From positions 108,404,176 to 108,468,175 of the forward strand of contig CM060897.1 in the NCBI GenBank assembly GCA_030762935.1: DNA of 64,000 bases, given 5' to 3'. The DNA comes from Hymenopus coronatus. Taxonomy: Eukaryota > Arthropoda > Insecta > Mantodea > Hymenopodidae. The notes beneath the pieces were generated by a model. That model was given only the letters and a program-made list of their open reading frames with translations. It was not told where the DNA came from and ran no database searches. Positions 12,421-23,138 of the stretch are shown here, piece by piece. The first letter of the stretch is position 1. Each line of letters starts with the position of its first letter. Made by a program: the position numbers and the translations under genes.

Positions 12421-13061
12421 TGTTTCTTCTTGATTTCCCTGACGCCAAGCTAAATACTGGATTGCCTATTTAATAGTACGACAAAAGTTTCATCTTATGT
12501 CTAAAACAATAGTATAACAATGAAAATAAATAGCAATCGTGAATGTTCTGCCATCTCTCCACCGTATGAAGGCAGGTAAACTAGATGGCAACCTAATGCT
12601 ATTCTCTTGTCACATATAGAAACAAAGATACAGTTTCCTAGCACTAAGGCCTATCTGAATACGTGATGAAGCCAGATGGTAGCAAGGGATGTGATCTCTT
12701 CTTTTGTGTCAATACAGATACTCGTAATTTCTCCGGGCGCACTTCAGCGTAAGACTTATTGTGCTACGTGTATTGTTTAAGACCAACCCAAAACCCTGCA
12801 TCCCTTAAAAAGGAATACGGTCTTCTGCTTCTTTTAGTTCTATAAATATTTCCCCAAAAGCATTGTATCTCCTGTGAGCCAAGGAGCACAGGATATGTTG
12901 GGGTGTTTCAGTCCTCTTTCCTACATAATCTGCAGTCTAAGCTACCCCGTTACACCCCTATTGTGTTAAGATGCTTTTTCACAGGTGCTCGTCCTGTGAG
13001 AGAAACAGTAATTGTTCTCAGCTGAATCCTATTACATTTTAGCAGGCTTTCAGTTATTTTT
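12421..13061. other. Unassigned spacer
   Basis: No supported gene, RNA or repeat was found. Composition is moderate and open frames are short. Confidence 0.4.
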
Positions 13062-13938
13062 ACTTTCTCTATACGCGCTATGTACATATTGTATAGAGAA
13101 GGTATTGCACTCCACCAAAAAATTCGATACCGAGATTTCACCGGAAATATATGTTTTAGGGTCCCCGGTATCCGAAAAATTATTTTCAGAAAAAGGTCCG
13201 TGTGTGTGTCCGTGTGTCAGTGTGTCCGTGTGTCTGTGGACACGATAACTCAAAAACGAAAAGTCGGTAAAATACCAAACTTGGTATTTAAGTTTAGTAT
13301 CTTCCAGGGATGCGACACGAAGATTTTGAGAAAAATCCCCCTACCCCAAACTACCCTTTACATGGAACTTTTTTCGAAAAGTTTGATCTTCTCAAAAATG
13401 GCTCTAATGATTTTGATGAAAATATCACATATTAAAGATACTTAACTGACAAATAAAATGTATATTATTAATTTTCTGGGAATAGCATCTGAAGACTACT
13501 TTATTCTGCGTCAATTTTACGGAATTTTGCATAACTGTTAAATCGTAAGAGATGGATAAAAACTTACCACACAACAAATGTAGAACACTTTAAAACACAC
13601 AATTTATGTTATATACATATTTTTCGTGGGGTTGATTGTTTTTTTAGATATTCCTTGTTTTTAGTTTCAGCTATAAAGAAAAATACTTTTCTCATACAGG
13701 ACTTTGTGAACTCGTATCATACAAAGGAACATCAGTCACATAGCAATCAGCTTTTGACCATCACTTTAACCTATGGTGCTCCCTTATTTCGCTTCTACTT
13801 ACAAGAAAGCAAGTAATAAGACTATTTCTGCCAATTTTTTCTCGATTAGCAGGAAGTAAATAGAAGCATAAGCTTTTTAACAATAATTTATTGCAGAGTT
13901 GTAGAGAAAGTCATGTGAATGGAACACATAAGATTTTC
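13062..13938 (+). repeat. Family H copy, plus strand, full length
   Basis: Both ends are present. The palindromic head spans 13062-13102 (ACTTTCTCTATACGCGCTAT ... GTATAGAGAAGG), a TGTGTCCG tract lies at 13198-13235, and the end is ATGTGAATGGAACACATAAG plus Ts. It is one of the better preserved copies. Confidence 0.9.
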
Positions 13939-14277
13939 TTAAATGGTTCCCTAATAAAGTTGGCTTAAGCTTTCCACTGCTGTGAGGAAGACTCATTCTA
14001 CAAAATTAAAAAACAACCAAAGAAAATTACAAAATTCTCCAAAACGTGAAATTGAAATAACAAAGAGTGGCGAAATAAATTACAATAAAAATAAGCAAAA
14101 AATAATAATACCAATAACGCTCCCTTGATCCCGCCCTTTCTATTAAATCTCCCTCTCTCTCCTTTTCACCTTCCATTTGAAAAAGGCGTGGTTACTTAGT
14201 TTCCGAAAGTAAATCATAAATAAAGAAATAGCTGAAATGTCTGTTTCCTGGGTTTTTGAGCAAGGATTTGTAATAGT
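13939..14277. other. Unassigned AT-rich spacer
   Basis: A- and T-rich sequence with no gene or clear repeat. It may include the 3' untranslated end of the minus-strand LINE piece that follows. Confidence 0.35.
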
Positions 14278-14710
14278 TCATAATAGCTTCTTTAATTGAA
14301 TTGTAGGGTTTTCTAGAGACTGCTCTGATCCAATAAATTGTCTAGCAAATTCATCAGCTTTTACATTGCCCTCTATTCCCCAATGACCTGGCACCCAGTT
14401 GAGTTGAACCTCATTCTGTTCTGCCAGATCATTGAGAATATGTAGGCAGTTTAGGACCAGTCCTAACGTAACCTTATGACTACTTAGAGCCATAAGTGAA
14501 GCCTGGCTACCTGAGAACACAAAGATCTGTATAGTAATATATGCCCTCCTTATATTTTCATGTATGCATTGAATAATAATATAAATTTCTGTTTCAGACA
14601 CAGTAGCTCATTACCAAAGGGAAATAATCCTTTACATCTTGGTCTTAAGCCATATATACCATAACCAGTTCCTGATCCATTTTTTGATCCGTCTGTGAAT
14701 CACAATAAAG
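14278..14710 (-). pseudogene. LINE-type RNase H domain fragment
   Basis: Read leftwards, the fragment opens with FTDGSKNGSGTGYG (14644-14705), the first catalytic Asp motif of RNase H. A frameshift follows, then TEIYIIIQC (catalytic Glu) and QLNWVPGHWGIEGN (the GHxGxxGN motif before the last Asp). The usual DSQA motif reads GSQASLMAL, so one catalytic Asp is lost. Such domains remove RNA from RNA-DNA hybrids and sit at the C-terminus of some LINE polyproteins. The piece stops at 14711, where an unrelated terminus begins. Confidence 0.78.
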
Positions 14711-15260
14711 CAGTGGCGGCTCGTGCCTTGCAAAGTAAAATGTATGGCTATTTCTTGTAAATTTAGTTGATCCTAACGTCGTCACGTAATTTTTGTTGCT
14801 TAAGAGCTGCGATTGCAAATTACGTCTACTGCACAACCAAGAAAAGTTGGTAAAACAAGAGCCTTTGAATGTAACAATGTACGAATTCTCTATTTTATTA
14901 TTGTCTCTGTGATTGCAAAATACGTCTGCTCCACAAGCAAGAAACATTAGCAAACCAAGAGCCTTTCAATACAATAATGTACGAATTCCCTATTTTCTTA
15001 CTATCTCTTTTAATGACTATGTCGATATCAGTAGGTCGTCCAAAGTTTGTAACATATTTCTTGTATTTATCTTTTCATCTAGAAAATGAGTTTCAACACA
15101 GAACAGACTACTTCGTTCACGGGATTCATTAGAAAGCAGGTTCCTTATAAGTAAAAACATTTCCTGTTTACCAGAAACATATGAGATAGGTGGTGACCAG
15201 CTGGGTATCCACCTTAGTATTAGTTTGGTGATGTCATGTTGCCATGGCAACCAAGTTGTT
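14711..15260. mobile_element. Possible hAT/MITE-like insertion with a 100-bp dimer
   Basis: CAGTGGCGGCTCGTG at 14711 looks like a hAT-type terminus and abruptly ends the LINE homology. Inside are two tandem ~100-bp units. An open minus-strand frame at 15017-15250 (77 codons, PWQHDITKLILRW...) is not recognised. The opposite inverted end was not found, so the right border is a guess. Confidence 0.35.
14811..15008. repeat. Tandem dimer, ~100-bp unit
   Basis: Unit 1 (14811-14910) and unit 2 (14911-15008) share GATTGCAAA.TACGTCT, ACAA.CAAGAAA, CAAGAGCCTTT.AAT and AATGTACGAATTC. Divergence is moderate. Confidence 0.8.
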
Positions 15261-15429
15261 TAGAGAAGTAGTTTTATAAAAAAAAAAAAAACTCACTCTA
15301 CACTTAGTTTTAAAGTCAGCTGTTTTTCATAAATTCCCACCAGTTTTTTCTCTTGCCTGTAAGTCTCAAACAACAGTTGGGTTGGTCATTGACCATACTG
15401 CAGGCTGCTTGCAGTTTATATTTGTTATT

Positions 15430-16045
15430 AAAGTTTTAGAATGCCAGTAACATTGTCAATGTTGTTCGCAGACGATTGCATTATTTACAATAAGATTCGA
15501 AATACCATACATGGGACCGCTCTTGAGGATGACCTAAATGAAATTAGTAGGTAGACCGCCGCAAACAAAATGTCAATTGTCAGGAAAAGTAAGTCAATTG
15601 TTTTTAGTAGAACTATGGGGAAATTTCTTCATAGCTATCATATGGGCAGGGAACAAATTCCACAGGTGGACAGCTGCAAATATTTGGGAATTTGCTTGTC
15701 AACTAATGCCGGATGGGAGGATCAGATAAATTCTATATCTAGGAAAGAGTGGAAGACATTGCACTTCGTAATGACAACACTGAAGAAGGGGAACGCAAAG
15801 TCCAGGGAAATTGCCTACAAGTCCTTAGTGCGGCCAGTTGTGGAATATGGAGTAGCATGCTGGTATCCATGCAGGGTTAATCAAACTTATTCGCTGGGAG
15901 AGATACAGTGACGGGCTGTTAAATTCATAAAGAGAGGTAAAGATTTTGGACTTACGAAAGGCGAAGAGAATAAATGGGAGCCGCTAAAAGTTAGGCAAAA
16001 TTGTTCATGTTTCGCATCCACAAGCCGTGATGTGGTCCTATAGTC
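15430..16045 (+). pseudogene. LINE reverse transcriptase, palm/thumb fragment
   Basis: The frame contains LFADDCIIYN (15462-15491), the RT metal-binding motif. It continues with EDDLNEIS, a TAG where a Trp is expected (15553-15555), TAANKMSIVRKSKS, then CKYLGICLSTNAGWEDQI and SLVRPVVEYGVACWYP. That order is usual for the thumb of CR1/RTE/Jockey-like LINEs. A TGA at 15909 interrupts the end, after which AVKFIKRGKD continues in the same frame. The finger domain and all upstream parts are missing. Two nonsense mutations in an otherwise open frame suggest moderate age. Confidence 0.82.
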
Positions 16046-16303
16046 CATCTGTGAGTTGATCTCTCGTCACAGTGACGAACTGAAAGTAATATAATATTGA
16101 AACTTTAAATATAAGGTTATTTAATTGTGTTTAATAATGTATAAACTAAACAGAAATTAATAGTTTACTTAGCTGTAAATAAATATTAGTTATTAAAGTT
16201 TCAAGAGAATAAGGAATAAGAATATTATAGAAAATTAATTTGTTAGTATAAAATAACACTAAAATTAAATAGGTTAAAAGTAATATACTCAAATACATAC
16301 AAA
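16046..16303. other. AT-rich spacer
   Basis: Rich in TTAAT/AATATT words. It carries no recognisable feature and lies between the LINE piece and the next SINE. Confidence 0.4.
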
Positions 16304-16830
16304 CCGATCCTGGTGGCTCAGGCGTTTTGTCTGGGACTGGCATTCTGGAGGTGGTGGGATTGGTTCTCTGAGGCCAATCTGAGCTATGGTTTTTTTGGGG
16401 GGGGATTGTCCCGGGTCACTAGACGAATTTCTTCATTCCCGCTAATTTACTGTCCTTTCATTTCATTTCCGTTTCATCCAACTGGTCTCTTTCAGTATTG
16501 TAAGTGTCGGCGAGGACTGCGGTGGTGGCACCCTCTCGTGGAGGTGACTACGCTTTGGAAACTCAGCTCTCGCGGCTGGATGACTTGGGGGTCATCGGTA
16601 GACTCAGGGACATTTGGTCAGACTTGAGGCTGGGCTCATGGCGCTCCCCGTGTCGTGATGAACTGCTTTGGAAGTGTTGGGGACCCTCCACGATGGCTCT
16701 CTTCTGCCGCTTGGTTTCGGTTGCCCGCTGATTGCACTCAACTCATCGTATCCTCCTGGAGTCTGAAGTACAAAAAACCAGTCAACGGGTGAGGTGTGAA
16801 TCCCCCGAGGCACACAACTACCTACTAAAT
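16304..16830 (+). mobile_element. Long SINE (family S4), copy 1
   Basis: The head CTGGTGGCTCAGGCGTTTTG resembles a tRNA box A. The body has TAAGTGTCGGCGAGGACTGC and GGAAACTCAGCTCTCGCGGC, and the 3' part TATCCTCCTGGAGTCTG ... GGTGTGAATCCCCCGAGGCA. All of these recur in the same order at 20668-21205, and the 3' part recurs in reverse at 45740-45950. Frames across it (for example 16504-16731) are by-products of GC-rich sequence. Confidence 0.7.
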
Positions 16831-16983
16831 ACATATAAATTGCATTATTAGTATGTGGAATACACTTATTGTACTTTATATATAAATTTAGTGCTGATAG
16901 CAGCACCTTTCGCTGGATCCTTATGATGCAGTTTATAGTGCAGATTAGGAAGTAGCTACAAAGTGGTTGGCTTCCAGTAGTAT

Positions 16984-17769
16984 TACTTTCGCTACACGTA
17001 CTATGTACATAGTGTATAGAGAAGGAATTGTATTCCACTCAAAATGTGATACCGATATTTCACCGCAAATATACGTTTTGAGACCTCTGATATCAAAAAA
17101 GTGTTTTTACTAAAAGGTCAGTGTATATCTGTGGACAACATAGCTCTAAAACAAAAACTCCGATAAATGCCAAACTTGGTATTTAAATTTAGTATCTCCC
17201 AAGGATGGGACCGAAGATTTTCAAGAAAAGCCCCACCTCAAACTACCCTTTATATAGAAAAATTTTCGGAAATTTTGATTTTCTCAAAAATGGTTGTATT
17301 AATTGTGATAAAAACATCGTATATAATAGATATTTACATGATAAATAAAATGGTTATCTTGAATTTTCTTAAAATAGCTTATAAAGACCTCTTTATTTTG
17401 GATTGAATTTTGCTGTTTTGAATAACTGGTAAATCGTAAGAGATAGGCGAAAACTTATTACACAAAAAATGTAGATATCACAAAAACATAATTAGGTATG
17501 TCATATAAGCTTTTTTTTTTTCATAGAGCTAATTGTTTCTGATATATTCCATTGTATTGGTTTCAGCTTTAAAATAACTACATTTCTCTCACATTTGTCA
17601 ACTCCTGGTTGTACAAACAAAGGAATTTCTGTTTAGCCTAGTATAATAAGACCATATATGTTAAGTTTGTTTGGAGTAGCATAAGTAGATAGAAGAATAA
17701 GCTTTTCAACACAGCTTTATTACAGAGATGTACAGATAATCATGTAAATGGAAGTATCAGATTTTGCTT
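16984..17769 (+). repeat. Family H copy, plus strand
   Basis: The head ACTTTCGCTACACGTACTAT ... GTATAGAGAAGG keeps the palindrome. The TG tract is almost absent. The tail CATGTAAATGGAAGTATCAG is somewhat diverged, and the A/T-run region near 17510 is expanded. Confidence 0.85.
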
Positions 17770-18044
17770 TGTTTTGTTTTAGAATAATTTGCTTTTATGT
17801 TAATTAATTTACAGATTTACTTCATTATATTCTAGATCTTTATCTGCTTATTTTAATTTTAAATCTTAGTTTGCAGTTCAGTTAATTATCTAAATATATT
17901 AAATAACAGATAAAAGTTGTAATGTTTGTTTTTAGAAATAAATTTAAATTTTGAATATATGCCCCGATATAATTATTTAAGTGCCGGGGTAACATATTTG
18001 GATTATATTTGTTTCAAATATGCCGACATGGCGTAATGGAACTG
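17770..18044. other. AT-rich spacer
   Basis: No gene seen. A short GCCCCGATATAATTATTTAA ... GTGCCGGGG segment (17960-17990) could form a weak hairpin. Confidence 0.35.
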
Positions 18045-18046
18045 TA

Positions 18047-18886
18047 TACAGGCTGATTCAAAAATACTTTTACAAAATTTTTGGGGCAGGTTCCTTCATC
18101 AAAACAAGAAAAAATATCCATATAAACACAAATCCCCATATTCTCGATTTATTGAGGTTCTAAATACCATTAATCAAAAAAATTTAAACTGACACTTTAT
18201 TTTTATGTATGAAATTTTCAGCTTGTTAGAAGTTCCAGACAAACATCACTTATATAAAATGAGCAAAATTTCCTCCTCTTGCTTCTAAACACGCATGCAT
18301 TCGTCGAGGCGTGGAATGTCAAATAATCCCAATCGGTGTCGTACGATTTCGCAAGATTAAGAGTTTCTTCATCTAGGATGTCTGCTACATAAACCAATGA
18401 TAAAATTTCAAAGGATTGAGGTCGGGGGAACGTGCTGGCCATGGATCTGGTCCCTCTCTATCTATCCATTTGTTATGCTAGAAACCAGCCAATGCATCTA
18501 AAACAATGAGAGTAACATGTGCTAGAGCATCATGCATAAACGACATTTTTCTTCTTATTTGTAGAGACACATTTTCTAATAAATGTGGGAGAGGGCTGTG
18601 AATGAAGTCCCTGTAGACAGCATTTGTTAGGCGTGCTGAGAGAATGTATCTACACATTCTGTTAACAAGCAGCCATAGCAATACAAGGCCAACTCCGCAG
18701 GGTAAAATGGGTCAAAGCCTTCTATGAATGAATGCATAGATAAATACAGTTAGGTTGGACCAGGAATACCGTTGAAGGTGGCTTTAATTAATAAATTGAT
18801 AACGCGAAATTATGAACCTCTTTTCTTGTTTCGATGTCAAGAATCCATCAGCAAACATTGTAAAAGTATGTTTGAACCAACCTGTA
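18047..18886 (-). mobile_element. Tc1/mariner-like element, 840 bp, internally deleted
   Basis: The left end TACAGGCTGATTCAAAAATA and the complement of the right end (TACAGGTTGGTTCAAACATA) agree at all but a few positions over about 28 bp. TA dinucleotides flank both sides (18045-18046, 18887-18888), as in TA-target integration. The inside holds transposase remnants on the minus strand. At 840 bp it is shorter than an autonomous element, so part of the coding region is lost. Confidence 0.82.
18210..18700 (-). pseudogene. IS630/Tc1-mariner-type transposase remnant
   Basis: Minus-strand reading from 18681 gives ARLTNAVYRDFIHSPLPHLL and QIRRKMSFMHDALAHVTLIV. The latter corresponds to the FMHDGAPAH motif holding the second catalytic Asp. 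Downstream, DREGPDPWPARSP and NPLKFYHWFM-like words are split between frames near 18440, and CLEARGGNFAHFI forms the C-terminus. The N-terminal DNA-binding domain is absent and the frames are broken, so it is inactive. Confidence 0.72.
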
Positions 18887-18892
18887 TATTAA

Positions 18893-18965
18893 TTCAATGA
18901 AAGTGCTCGAGCTTTCGGCCACTGTACTCTGTGGCCTTCTTAATTTCTTGAGCATATTCATTAAA
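18893..18965 (-). ncRNA. Hammerhead-like motif, Penelope-type scrap (tentative)
   Basis: The minus strand reads TTAAGAAGGCCACAGAGTAC AGTGGCCGAAAGCTCGAGC. The stem GGCCAC/GTGGCC is closed by an 8-nt loop and followed by GAAA, as stem II and the core GAAA are in a hammerhead ribozyme. The expected CTGATGA is degenerate (TTAAGA). GGCCGAAAGCTCGAGC-type words are typical of Penelope-like element ends. It lies directly beside the mariner element. Confidence 0.4.
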
Positions 18966-19225
18966 TTAACACGACTGATAATCCGTGAAGCTTCGACTAA
19001 GAATAAGACATTTTCTTAATTCAAATTGAACTAATGAATTAATTGTGAAGTATTCATTTTGAAACAACGTCCTTTAACCTGGTAGCTCTATTCGGACGGT
19101 TAATGAAATCGGTGAAATGATGTTCAAATGAACCCGGGTTCCATGGAACCTAGAGTTACTCGACATTAGTCTTCTCTGGAAAAGATAAAAACCCCGGAAA
19201 AATACTTAATCACTCACCCAAATCG

Positions 19226-19320
19226 AGATTCCAGGGGAACTTTCGTGTTCGACCCAAAAATTCGATGTCGAGATTTTCCTTAAAAATATAAAGTTTGAAT
19301 ATGGACTTTACACAGCGCGG
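19226..19320 (+). repeat. Family H head fragment
   Basis: GACCCAAAAATTCGATGTCG and AGATTTTCCTTAAAAATATA match the region just after the hairpin. It stops within about 100 bp. Confidence 0.6.
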
Positions 19321-19353
19321 GAATATACAGAGTCTCAACGAAACGATATTTTT

Positions 19354-20226
19354 ACTTCCTCTAGCACGTATGTACAATTTCGATAGAAAAAGCATTGTAT
19401 TGCACCCAAAAATTCGATACCGAGATTTCACCGGAAATACGTGTTTTAGGGTCCTCTGAATAAAAATAAAACAATTTTAGAGAAACGTCCGTGTGTATCA
19501 GCGTGTGTATGCTATAACACGAAAAGTCCGTTAAATACCAAACTTGGTATTTAAGTTCAGTATCTTCCAAGGATGCGACACAAAGATTTTCAGGAAAATA
19601 TCCCACCCCCAATTACCATATATGGAACACTTTTCGAAAACAGATTTTTTTTTCAAAAATGGCTTTAACGATTTTGATTAAAATACCATATACTTAATAG
19701 TATAATTTTATGACATACAAAGTATATATCTTGAATTTTCTGAGAAGAGTCCCTGAAGACCTCTTCATTCTGGATATCTTTCTTAAAACTGGTAAACCGT
19801 AAGAGATAGACAAATAGTTACTGCAATTTAGTAGTACTTAGTATACAAAAGTGTAGATCTCTTAAAATACACAATTTATGTCATACACATTTTCGTTGTA
19901 GTTTCAGTTTTAAAATACTTGAACTTTTCACAATCGAGAAATCAACTTTGTTTCATTTTTTTCTTTTATTCTCGGGAATACAAAAGAAATTCGAATTTCA
20001 TATGATTCACATGCGAAAGCTTTTAAAAGATTTGACTATCGCTTAAGCCTAGTATATTGCCTTATTTCCGTTCTACTTACAATGAAGCCAGTAATAAGAC
20101 CAATGCTCCTAATGTTTCTCTCGAATAGAATGATGTAGATAAAAGAATAATATTTTGTAAGGAAAGTTTGTTTATGGAAGAGCTAGAGAAAGTCATATGA
20201 ATGTATGGAACACATTAGATATTTCA
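19354..20226 (+). repeat. Family H copy, plus strand
   Basis: ACTTCCTCTAGCACGTATGT starts the copy. CCCAAAAATTCGATACCGAG and TACCAAACTTGGTATTTAAG are well kept. The tail ATGAATGTATGGAACACATT has a 4-bp insertion (GTAT). Confidence 0.85.
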
Positions 20227-20475
20227 GTTAATAACACAGCTGATTTTCCGCAACCTTTGCAACCCAATGAACTACTTAATTTTGCTCTACTTAATCTTCA
20301 TGCTTATCTCGATTAGTATGACGTAGATAAAAGAATAATCTTTTGTAAGGATAGTTTGTTTGTGGGACAGCCAGAGAAAGTTATGTGAATGGAACACTTC
20401 AGATTTTTCAGTTAATAGCACAGCTGATTTTCGTAACCTTTTCAAGCTAATGCTACACCTACTTAATTTTCCAAA
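20113..20475 (+). repeat. Tandem duplication of a family H tail, ~184-bp period
   Basis: The tail from the TCTCGATTAGTATGACGTAG region through TTTCAGTTAATARCACAGCT to CTACTTAATTTT occurs twice in a row. TTTCAGTTAAT begins at 20222 and 20406. The duplicated unit includes flanking non-H sequence, so the duplication is later than the insertion. Confidence 0.8.
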
Positions 20476-20667
20476 ACCCTTTAGTATTATATTCAAGGGA
20501 TCTTTGTTAGCACACAATATTGTACTAACGCTATTTATAATTGGAACCAAATGTAACCAGTCCTAATTTTTTACGATTCTTTTATTACACTTGGAAAAGT
20601 AAGTTCTAGACTGTAACAGCACAGTTATCATGCATATACATCACCTGATAGGTTCAATTTGCTTTTG

Positions 20668-21205
20668 AACCGAGCCAGATGGCTCATCTGGGAGTGTCAT
20701 TCGGGAGACCGATTCCTGACCGCTGGGTTTTTTTCGGGGGTTTTCCGGGTCAGTAGGTAAATGATGAGGAGGTTTGTTCATTCCCCGAATTTTCTGTCCA
20801 TTTCATTTTCTGTATTTTTCAGGGTTGTAAATGTCGGCGACGACTGCGGTGGTGGTGACTGCGCTCTGGAATTACAGCTCTCGGCGGCGAGGTGGCATAG
20901 AAGTCGTCAGGGAGTTCGGTCAGACCTGGGGCGCGGGATCCTGGTGCTCCCCGCGTCGAGATGATGAACTACTTCTAGGGACCTCCAAGGTGGCTCTGCT
21001 CCCGCCGTTCGGTTTCGGCCACGTTCTCATCTCATCCTATCCTCCTGGGACATCTCATTACCAATAAAGTATTCTTAATATTTATGACACAATAATTAAA
21101 ACAGTAAATTGAATATTTTAAATTCGAGATAAACAAAATTAGTGTGTGACGTACAATAAGCCAGTGACTGCAGTGTGGAATCCCCTCCGGCACCACACAC
21201 ACATA
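20668..21205 (+). mobile_element. Long SINE (family S4), copy 2
   Basis: The head GAGCCAGATGGCTCATCTGG is tRNA-like. GGGTTTTCCGGGTCAGTAGG, AATGTCGGCGACGACTGCGG, ATCCTATCCTCCTGGGACAT and GTGTGGAATCCCCTCCGGCA follow. The order matches the copy at 16304. A CA-rich run (21195-21220) lies at the 3' end. Confidence 0.72.
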
Positions 21206-21585
21206 CACACACACACAAATGAAGCTTTAATCTGTATTTTACATTTGCCCATAACATTTAGATGCATCATGAAATAGTTTTGTCTAGCTATGACAATATT
21301 GAGTATTTCTTTTCCGTGTCCACATACAAGTACTTTTTTATTTTTTCTGGCAGTATTGGAAGTTGTTTAATTTTGAAAGTACCATTAAGTAGCTCTCTCA
21401 ACCAAAGGAAACGCCATTACACAAGCTAATATTCCTTTACTTACAATGTACACATTTGAACTACACGCTTTGTTGTTAGACGTGTAGAATCTTTGCTCAT
21501 AGGGAGAGGTAAACAAATCATTAGGAAACTGCAGGGAATTGTTTTCCAATGCTTGAAGTACCTTGCTCGGTGCTGTAACTTCTGG
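21206..21585. other. Unassigned spacer
   Basis: AT-rich with no recognised feature. It may be partly the 3' untranslated region of the minus-strand LINE fragment that follows. Confidence 0.35.
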
Positions 21586-21589
21586 TTGT

Positions 21590-22680
21590 AATATACCTAC
21601 TCACGACTCACAACAGATGGCAGGCTAAGGGCAGCCCGAGGTGTGTTGGACGTGTCCCTGTTCTCGGAGAGAACTTAACCACGTACTGACGGGATTGTGG
21701 GGTTTGCAGGATGGCGGGTGAGAGATGGGGTTGTTGAGTGAAAGGAGGAGGCAGGTATTGCTCCTCAACGGTTGTCAATTATGATGCAACGGTCCTTGTG
21801 CACCGCTGGTGTATTAATTTTTCCAAAAAATGTTTTCTTTTGGGGTTTAAATTTTGAAATCCAAGCAATTTCTTGAAGGATTGTAAGGAGCTTAGCCGTA
21901 GCAGCTGTTGGAGGTGCTCCTTCGTTACCGGGGATGCCCGCAAGCCATGCGGGGAAGCCGGTATCGCCTGAAGCGGTGGTTTGTGGGATTGTAATCCCCA
22001 AGAGACCTAACGAGGGCGCTCCTATGGAATGGTAACCCTTCGTTGAATTTTGTTGCCCGACGCCTAATCTCGTCCTCCAGGTATGGTAGACCAGAGGCTT
22101 CGTGCAGGAGTCTCATACGAAATCGCCGAGGCACAGAATAGATGGCCCGTGGACTTCAGCATCGGGTACAAAGAGGCCGCAGCCCTATTGCCCCGGCACC
22201 TCAGCTCCATGATGTGCTCCCCAAAAGTGACACCCCTGTCAAGCTTCACCCCCAAGTAGATAATGGCGTTCGTCCATTTTATCCTTCGTCTGAGGTACGT
22301 GAATATAGGGAAGTTTGCGGGAAAGCGGCGCTTGGTGAAGAGAATAGCATGGCTTTTCTCCGGATTGATGGATAACTGCCAACGCTCGCACCACTCTTGG
22401 AGGAGGCGGAGGTGTCTCTGAATGGGGTTGAAGGCTCTGCGTGGGTGTTTGTACAGAATAACAGCATACTGGGCTATGTTGACTTGCCGCTCTGTTGGTA
22501 GGTCTGCCATGTAGACGCTGAAAAGCGTGAGGGATAGTACAGACCTTTCGGGGACTCCGCCTCTTATTGACCTAAGTGTTGATTTGTGTCCCGCAACTGA
22601 AACAACAAAAGATCTGTGTTTGAGGTATGAGTTTAAAAGGTGTATGATGTGTGTCGGGAGTTCCAGAAAAAAATATACCT
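21590..22680 (-). pseudogene. Jockey-like LINE reverse transcriptase fragment
   Basis: Leftward reading gives LELPTHIIHLLNSYLKHRSF, then SIRGGVPERSVLSLTLFS (RT motif with the GVP...S turn) and YMADLPTERQVNIAQYA. The catalytic YADD motif is destroyed by a short deletion: QYA runs directly into VILYKHPRRA. WCERWQLSINPEKS (primer grip region) and IIYLGVKLDRGVTF are kept. Two frame changes follow before SGLPYLEDEIRRRATKF at about 22100 and the C-terminal tail. Upstream domains are absent. Confidence 0.82.
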
Positions 22681-22889
22681 ACCCTTCTCAGCACTAACAA
22701 TATACTACGCTGCCATCAGATTAAGCGGCCACATTCTTATCGGTACTTGGGTCCCGAGCGCGCACCAATCGTCTGTTGAGATTGCAGTTCCCGCTATTGC
22801 GTCACATATGGCGTGACCCTCCTACTCACGCCATGCAATGTGATAAACTAATACAGTAGAAAAAAATGTTTTGATGATTTTCAATTGTG

Positions 22890-23138
22890 TGTAACTGCAG
22901 CCACGACTTAATAAAATGTATTTGTTTATTAATGACGCTGTCAATTGTCAGGATCATATAACCGCTGCGGATGTTCCGGAATTTCGTCCCGCAAGAGTTC
23001 TTTTATATGCCAATAAATCTACTGACATGAGGTACACTTTTTTAAACAAACTTAAAAACCATCGGTCTCAGCCGGGTTTGAACTCGCCATCTTGAGATCA
23101 GAAGGCCAGCCTAAACCAACTGAGCTACCAACACCGAC
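22890..23138 (-). mobile_element. tRNA-derived SINE (family S3)
   Basis: The minus-strand head is GTCGGTGTTGGTAGCTCAGT, with box A TAGCTCAGTTGG and box B GCGAGTTCAAACCCG. GACCGAT closes an acceptor-like stem. The body, AAAGAACTCTTGCGGGACGA and TTCCGGAACATCCGCAGCGG, is a type common in arthropod SINEs, as far as I recall. The head resembles tRNA-Arg but has lost clean arms. Confidence 0.75.

Noticed and set aside
16313..16731. Two overlapping GC-rich plus-strand frames
   Set aside because: They fall within a repeated SINE (also at 20668). The frames are not kept between copies.
23060..23138. Candidate tRNA-Arg gene on the minus strand
   Set aside because: Box A and B are good, but the arms are imperfect and a SINE body follows.
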